Program-made: the position numbers and the translations under genes | Shown here: positions 57,974 to 64,000 of the stretch, piece after piece | Layout: each line of letters begins with the position of its first letter | How positions within the stretch are numbered: the stretch's first letter is position 1 | The notes under the pieces: model-generated | The model's input: the letters and a program-made list of their open reading frames with translations, nothing else | What the model was told of the DNA's origin: nothing | The model's database searches: none | Assembly: GCF_031755915.1 (NCBI RefSeq) | Contig: NC_083388.1 | Span: forward strand, 19,866,001 to 19,930,000 | Direction: 5' to 3' | Origin: Ziziphus jujuba | Lineage: Eukaryota > Streptophyta > Magnoliopsida > Rosales > Rhamnaceae | DNA length: 64,000 nt

Positions 57974-60190
57974 GCCATGGCATGCTAAAAAACACCAATT
58001 ATGAGTCTCTTCTTCATTCATAACCTCTCCACAGATCACTTTATCATTATTCCAAGAAATATTGATATTGCAATCATTTGCCCACATAAAGCATAGACCT
58101 CCAGCATTACCTTTCGCCTCTACAATTTCAGCATTGTAAAATCCTAATCTTCTACGAACCCATTTTAAATGGGATTATGTTTTCTCACAAGATTCTTTAG
58201 GATGATAAAAACCTCTGGGTGTCCAAGACCCTGTAGTTCCAAGATAAAATCTTCAGATTCGGGGGGGGGGGGGGGGGGGGGGGGGGATGAGAAGGCCCGC
58301 CTCCTCGACCTAGTAAAAATTCAGCTGTCTTTTAGATGGATTGCTTGTCTCCCCCTCCTCGGATTGGCTTTGCACTGAAAAGGATCGATATTTACTTCTA
58401 GCTTCCCTTTTCCAATACCAAGAGTGTCTGGAACTTTTATGCAATTGGTTATTTTTGCTTCTTGGTGTTTCGAAGTTGGTATTAGAAGAGGATTCTAAAA
58501 GTACAGTCTTTGTCCGACCTGGTTCTAACTCTCTCTCTTTTTTGACAGTTCAGAGGTTAGGCATACAAAGTTATCTCTCCTTGGCCTACAAAATCAAAAG
58601 GAGCTGATGTAAAGAAAGCGTCTCTATAGGAAGTGGGCTCCAATGGAATGAGAAAATTATGAGAACCCTCCGTCTCTGAATTATTTTCAATTATGATGTA
58701 TCCTCTTGGTAGGCCTGCCAGGTCTAAAAGAGTTGGTCATGTTCAAGCTATAGAGGGATTAGGCCATTCATTGAAACTTGGATTGCCTCCTAAAGCCTTA
58801 TCAATAGAAGGTAGTCCCAGCCGGAAAACCACAGAAGAGTCTATGATGAAAGGGCCCAAGTCTCTCTTCCCATCAACTTTGGAAACTATAAGGTAATTAA
58901 AATTGTTGGAAGCCCAATTTGCTAGGCCCATCAGGTTAAAATTAGGGTTTCTTATCTTCTGAATCACCGCCTCCCGAAGGTTCTCTTCAAAATCCAAATC
59001 GTGCTGGCTGAGTGCATTAAGATCTGGGCATTTAGTTCTAGCATTTTCACACTCTAAATTCTGCATTGTCTGATAATGGTTGCTGATTCTACACTCCTTT
59101 TCCTCGAACTCCACTTGGCTTTGGCTTTGATGGTGCGTGCCTTTTGGCCGAAATCTATTGGAAATCACAAATTCTGAGGAGTCCGCAAGTCTGACATCAG
59201 TGTTTTGATGGATCTGGTCTCTGACATTCACTGGAGGATTGTCGATCAAGAGGCTTCTTGGTGTTTCAAATCTCAGCCAGGGGCCATACAGGCGAGTCTC
59301 CACCCCTGTTCCTGTTATGATCGTCGCTGGATTATTGAGAGGATAATTTCCTGTGACATGGGACATCATACCACATTTGTAGCAGAAATCTCCTAATCTT
59401 TCAAATTTGATCTGGATCTATGGATCCACTCCTTCTGATCTTTCTAGAAAGAAACCTGCTGGAAGTCACCTTAAGACGTATGAACCTATTTGCAATCATG
59501 CACTTCCTGTTGGTTGGCTCTGCTAAAACTTTCCCCAGGCGCTCACCAATTTGCCTTGCCGAGTCCACATTGAGGTACATAGGAGGGAGCCTATGTATCT
59601 GAACTGACAGAGTAGAGAATTTGAACGATATCTCAGATAAGGTCAGTGATTCAGGCCATTCCTTAACAATGAGATGGGCACCATTAAAGGTCCACAGTCT
59701 GTTATTGAAAATCCTTTCTTTTTCTCCTTTAATCTCAAAAGAAAATTTGAAAACATTGTCTTCAATATTTTCTATTTGAATCTTGCCCTTCAGATTCCAA
59801 GATTTTGAGATGATTTCAGATATGGTGAATTGATGAAATCTTCTGGTTGTTAGAACTTTTCCAACCAAAACATTGTTACAGACCAATTAGTTTGGGTTGG
59901 CCTTTGGTTGAAGAGAGAGGGATTTAAGGGAAACATGTAGGGGCAGCTTGCTAGTCTGATTTTGATCCATAGCCAGCACTCTACACTTACAGAGAAGTAG
60001 TAAGAAGCGCGATGAAACAAGAGGGAGATTTCCCTGGGAGCGAAAAGGATGACAAATCTTCTGGATTAGATCATCATGGAAATCTTCTGGCCTACGTGCA
60101 GTCCGCTCATAGGTGGTGTTCAAATTCATGTAATGGACAAGGTCAAAGTAGAGTCCATGCATGCAAGTTTATTAATTTGATTAGTGTACA
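57974..60190 (-). mobile_element. Degenerate LINE (non-LTR retrotransposon): ORF1 and start of ORF2
   Basis: On the minus strand, ORF1 runs from about 60162 to 58743. A DUF4283-like region (VLVGKVLTTRRFHQFTISEI; LWTFNGAHLIVKEWPESL) leads to a zinc knuckle in FERLGDFCYKCGMMSH, whose last cysteine is replaced (TGNYP). A stop codon at about 59888 and a frameshift near 59405 break it. ORF2 begins near 58255 with LKILSWNYR (family form KILSWNCRG), then after a frameshift LGHPEVFIILKNLVRKHNPI and RRRLGFYNAEIVEAKGNAGG, the start of the endonuclease. At 57974 (FLACHG) it is cut off by the LTR-like sequence. No reverse transcriptase is left in the window. Confidence 0.8.
58261..58286. repeat. G26 homopolymer in the LINE
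   Basis: 26 consecutive G's (C's on the LINE strand) lie just before the ORF2 start motif. It is the longest G tract in the window and either a real expansion or an assembly artefact. Confidence 0.85.
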
Positions 60191-60235
60191 AGTCTTATAG
60201 ATAACGAGTATTATAATTTTCAAAACTGTTTTTTA

Positions 60236-60607
60236 TTTTTATTTGAAAAAACAAAATATATTTATTCTGTATATTTTAATTTTCATATTATTGGATTTTA
60301 TCAATTTCTACCTGACCAGAGTCTTGAGTCTTGGATGTTAGACTATATCACTATCGTGGACCTCATCATATAAATTGTCATAAAAAACAATGTAATATAT
60401 TCACTAGGTAGGTTTTCTCTTTTTTTTTTTCTTTTTTTTTTTTTAATATTTACTAGCAAATTCGAACTTCCTTTACACAAGTTTATTTTCCATCTTTGAG
60501 AAAACACAATATATTTATTCTGTAAACTTTTTATTCCATATTTAATTTCATATTATTATATTTCGTCTATTTCTAACTTACTAGAGTCTCGAGTCTTGGA
60601 TGTTATT
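60236..60607. repeat. Diverged direct repeat, period about 260 bp
   Basis: ACA.AATATATTTATTCTGTA, TTTCATATTATT and AGAGTCT.GAGTCTTGGATG occur at about 60250-60346 and 60505-60602. It immediately precedes the 1-kb tandem array and may be part of an older unit. Confidence 0.65.
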
Positions 60608-61619
60608 TAATTTTTTGTTTAAGTTTTTCTTCCCTCGAAATAATTTTTGGAAATTTTCTGTCTTTGGGGTATTGAGTTAAAATATTTAATTTAGTTCTCA
60701 AATATTCCTTTTATGGGTAATTACATGTAGTTGAAGGGGGCAAATAGTAATTTCCAAAAAAAATGTACAAAGCGGTTAAAGCTAGAAGAGGGATAGTAAT
60801 AGGGGTATCAACTAGAGATTATGCCATCTCAGCTTTTAGTTAGACCTATTAGTTTGGCTTTCACAGTAGCTTTCACTTAGGCAGTTAGAAACACAATCAG
60901 CTTGGTTTATAAACACATTTCACTAACAAAAATCATCTCCACTCAAAATCATCTGAGGTAGTTTGCTGGAATTCTCTCTCTTTTCCTCTCCTCTGTCTCT
61001 CATAGGTTCTAATTGTTTTTTCTTTTACTTTCTTTGAAGCGTGCTATTGATGAACAACATGTATTTCTAGTGCAAGAAATGTGAGAATTACATAATATTA
61101 AACTTTAACTACATTTACTAATATTAACAAATATTTAAGTTATGTAAATTAAATTCACTAAAATTTTCCACCAGGTATGATATTATTGTGAGTCCATAAT
61201 TCAGCTTTAAAATTTATTTGGTAGTTTAAGTGTGACATAATTTCCCCCCTCCCCAATTTACACCCAAAAAACAAAAAAAAAATAAAAATAAATAAAAAAT
61301 AAAAAATTTAAAAAAGTGTGACAAAATGTTAATAACTTGGATATTTTGTTTTTCATTTGACGTACATACGTGCTTAAATTTGTTGTATGCTTTAATCAAT
61401 GTTGTTCATGGATACTTTCTCCACCTTATCAAGAAAGTGGTACAAATTAAACTAAGTTCTAGCTAGCAAGAATGAATATTATTAGTAAAAGTTTTAAATT
61501 TTCTAATTGAAATTTAATCAAAAAATGTAATATAATAGCAAAAGCAATAGGAGAAACTGAATTAACAATATACTAATACTCAACTTTTACTTGAATTTAA
61601 TAAAATATCATTTATTTTA
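60606..61619 (+). repeat. Tandem promoter-like repeat, unit 1
   Basis: This ~1.0-kb unit runs from TTCTTCC.TCGAAATAATTTTT to TATCATTTATTTTATTTAAT. Landmarks in order: GGGTAATTACAT, GCGGTTAAAGCTAGAAGAGG (60772), a TATA-like GGTTTATAAAC (60904-60914), TTTCACTAACAAAAATCATC, a CT-rich stretch, TGATGAACAACATGTATTTC, CCACCAGGTATGATATTATT. No open frame of note. The layout resembles a gene promoter and leader without the gene. Confidence 0.8.
61228..61327. repeat. A-rich micro-insertion with 14-bp direct repeats, inside the tandem repeat
   Basis: AAGTGTGACATAAT (61228-61241) recurs as AAGTGTGACAAAAT (61314-61327). The insert carries TTCCCCCCTCCCC, AATTTACACCC and an A-rich tail. The same insert, with a shorter tail, is in unit 2 at about 62272-62346, so it predates the amplification. 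Confidence 0.65.
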
Positions 61620-62704
61620 TTTAATTTTTTCTTCCTCAGAAATAATTTTTGGAACTTTTTCTTTCTATGGGGTATTCAGTTAAAATATTTAATTTAGCTC
61701 TCAATTATTGTTTTTATGGGTAATTACATAGAATTGAAGGGGGCAAATACTCATTTGGAAAAAAATGTACAAAGCGGTTAAAGCTAGAAGAGGGACGGTA
61801 ATTGGGGTATCAGCTAGAGGTTATGCCAGATCAGCTTTCAGGACCTATAAACCTCTAGCCAGATCAGCTTTCAGGACCTATTAGTTTAGCTTTCACTTAG
61901 TAGGTTAAAAAGGCAATCAGCTTGGTTTATATAAAGGATGAAACACATTTCACTAACAAAAATCATCTCGAATCAAAATCATCCAAGGTACTCTATTGGA
62001 ATTCTCTCTCTTCCTCTCGTCTGTCTCTTATAGGACTTTATTTTCTCTAATTTTTTTTTTCTTTCACTTTCACTTTCTTCAAAACGACCTGTTGATGAAC
62101 AAAATGTATTTCTGTGCAAGAAATGCGAGAATTACATAATATTAAATTTTAACTATATTTACTAATATTAACAAATATTTGAGTTAAGTAAATTACATTT
62201 ACTAATATTTTCCACCAGGTATGATATTATTGTGAGTCCATAATTTAGCTTTAAATTTTATTGGTAGTTTAAGTTTGACATAATTTCCCCCCTCCCCAAT
62301 TTACACCAAAAAAAAAAAAATTCAAAAGAAAAAGTGTGACAAAATGTTAATAACTTGGATATTTTGTTTTTTATTCGATGTACGTAGGTGCTTAAATTTG
62401 TTGTATGCTTTCTCCACCTTATCAAGAAAGTGGTACAAATTAAACTAATTTCTAGCTAGCAAGAAACCGTTTTTTCCATTTATTAATTAATTTTCTCAGT
62501 CATGATTAATTTCTTGGCTTTAATATATAATTTGAGGGTCAAATCATACACAAATATGAATATTATTAGCAAAAGTTTAAAATTTTCTATCTGAAATTTA
62601 ATCAAATATGTAATATAATAGCAAAAGCAAAATGAGAAACTTAATTAACAATACATTGATACTCAACATTTACATGAACTTAATAAAATATCATTTATTT
62701 TATT
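61620..62704 (+). repeat. Tandem promoter-like repeat, unit 2
   Basis: The same landmarks as unit 1, with GCGGTTAAAG at 61774, 1002 bp after the first. The TATA-like GGTTTATATAAAGG (61924-61937) is better formed than in unit 1. It has two extra pieces: a 24-bp local duplication (61825-61881) and about 70 bp near 62470-62550 with TTCTCAGTCATGATTAATTT. Confidence 0.8.
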
Positions 62705-62997
62705 CAATTTTTTCTTCCTCAAAAATAATTTTTGACACTTTTTCTTTTTTTTGGGTATTGAATTAAAATATTTAATTTAGTTCTCAAATATTGTTTTTAT
62801 GGGTAATTACATATAATTGAAGGGGGCAAATACTAATTTTCAAAAAAATGTACAAAGCGGTTAAAGCTAGAAGAGGGACGGTAATAGGGGTATCAGCTAG
62901 AGGTTATGCTAGGTCAGCTTTCAATTAGACCTATTAGTTTAGCTTTCACTTAGGCAATTAAAAAGGCAATCAACTTGGTTGATATAAAGGCTGAAAC
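62705..62997 (+). repeat. Tandem promoter-like repeat, unit 3, interrupted
   Basis: GCGGTTAAAG lies at 62857, 1083 bp after unit 2. The unit is collinear through TCAACTTGGTTGATATAAAGG and stops at GCTGAAAC, where the hAT-like element starts; units 1 and 2 continue with ACATTTCACTAAC at this point. Confidence 0.8.
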
Positions 62998-64000
62998 TAG
63001 GGGTGGCAATTTGTATTGCTGTGTCGTGTTCGTGTTAACCCATTTATTAACCATGTCGAAATTGTTTAACCAGAACTCGATCCGTTAATTAATTGTGTCA
63101 GAAATTTTCAACCTAGACACAACCCATTTAATAAATAGGTAACCTAGCGCAACTCGTGTAATCAATTTATTAAGTGGGTCAATTTAGGTCAACATGACTT
63201 GTTTACACAAAATTAACCCATTTACATGAAATTGACCGCTTTATACGAAATTTATCTAATTAAATAAATTACTTTATTTAAATTAATTATTTTATACAAA
63301 ATAAAAATAATTTAATCATTAATTAATTTAAAATTAAAATATATATGTAAAATCATATAATTATAGTTATAAATTTACAATAATATAACATATAATATAA
63401 TAATATAACAGTCTCATATAATAGTTAAATTAATATCAATACATATATATACATAATAAATCTAATTCTACTTCTTTAAAAATAATATAAATTTCTTTTA
63501 TTAATAATTATGTTTTTGATTTTCTACATCTCCAATACTCGTAGGCAAATTAATTTTTACTTTTTCAATGTCCATAAATCTTACTTTTTCAATGTCCATA
63601 AATCTGTAAATGTATTAAACATGTTATATCTAAGTAGATAAATAATATTTCAATAATTTTTATTTTTTATTTTTAATTAATAAAAGAAACCTTAAATAAG
63701 TTTGATAGTTAATAATAAAAAAGTATTAGTTAAAGCTTTACTAAAAGTATATTTTATATATTAAAGCTATAATTTAAATAGGTCATAATCATTTGGGTTC
63801 GGGTTAAATAGGTCAATCTAAAGTTAACACGTTTAATTAAACGGATTAATTTTGGATTAAACAGATTAATCCGAAACTGACACGTTTATTAATCATGTTA
63901 AACAGGTTGACACGAATTTGATTCAAATCTATTTATAATAAACCCATATCTATTAACTTTGTATCATTTTCGAGTCATGTCACTGTGTCATGATCTAAAT
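62998..64000 (+). mobile_element. hAT-like non-autonomous element (partial, runs off the window)
   Basis: It begins TAGGGGTGGCAATTTG, a terminus typical of plant hAT elements, exactly where tandem repeat unit 3 is broken. The following ~1 kb has subterminal motifs TTAACCC and GGGTTA repeated in both orientations (near 63040-63240 and 63795-63960), an AT-rich middle and no transposase frame. It is a different family from the three 1.1-kb copies. The right end is outside the window. Confidence 0.75.

Noticed and set aside
1..64000. tRNA, rRNA, CRISPR or organellar DNA
   Set aside because: No GGTTCGAATCC-type T-arm with a matching cloverleaf, no rRNA motifs, no spaced repeat array and no plastid or mitochondrial genes were noticed by eye. 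A tRNAscan run would be decisive.

Overview
The window is nuclear DNA of a flowering plant. Most genes have GT-AG introns, the DNA between genes is very AT-rich with many poly(A)/poly(T), (TA)n, (TG)n and (AG)n tracts, and several genes belong to plant-only families (PLS-class PPR proteins, DUF538, land-plant GPATs, agenet/Tudor proteins). The proteins look eudicot. A Rosales-type tree such as jujube is a guess from overall texture only.

Layout. (1) 1-4456: the 5' end of a VIP5/RTF1 gene on the minus strand, then a divergent intergenic region holding two inverted copies of a 1.1-kb non-autonomous hAT element. (2) 4457-14429: a PGN-like PPR gene (+), a PLS-DYW PPR gene (-), a double agenet/Tudor gene (+) and an SVB-like DUF538 gene (-). 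(3) 18200-37346: three consecutive minus-strand genes, importin alpha (10 exons), STR6-type rhodanese/serine hydrolase (9 exons) and ICP55 aminopeptidase (14 exons). I rebuilt all exons and the reading frame closes at every junction. A third hAT copy lies between STR6 and importin. (4) 37347-45594: a gene-poor stretch with one small unknown gene at 42627. (5) 45595-54506: a GPAT cluster made of a truncated pseudogene and two intact two-exon genes. (6) 55440-60190: transposon debris, a minus-strand LINE (ORF1 plus the start of the ORF2 endonuclease) cut by an LTR-like sequence starting TGTAACATCCC. (7) 60606-64000: three tandem ~1-kb promoter-like repeats, the third interrupted by another hAT-like element that runs off the window.

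Two gene neighbourhoods match Arabidopsis chromosome 1 as I remember it: PGN and SVB (At1g56570, At1g56580), and IMPA-4, STR6, ICP55 (At1g09270, At1g09280, At1g09300) in the same order and orientation.

The most unusual observation is a set of about twelve tiny insertions. Each has an inserted body of only 13-87 bp, mostly a poly(A)/poly(T) run with a few bases often reading TTT..CC(C) before the A-run, flanked by direct repeats of 8-19 bp. They look like target-primed insertions with almost no body. No CRISPR array, rRNA or convincing tRNA was seen.
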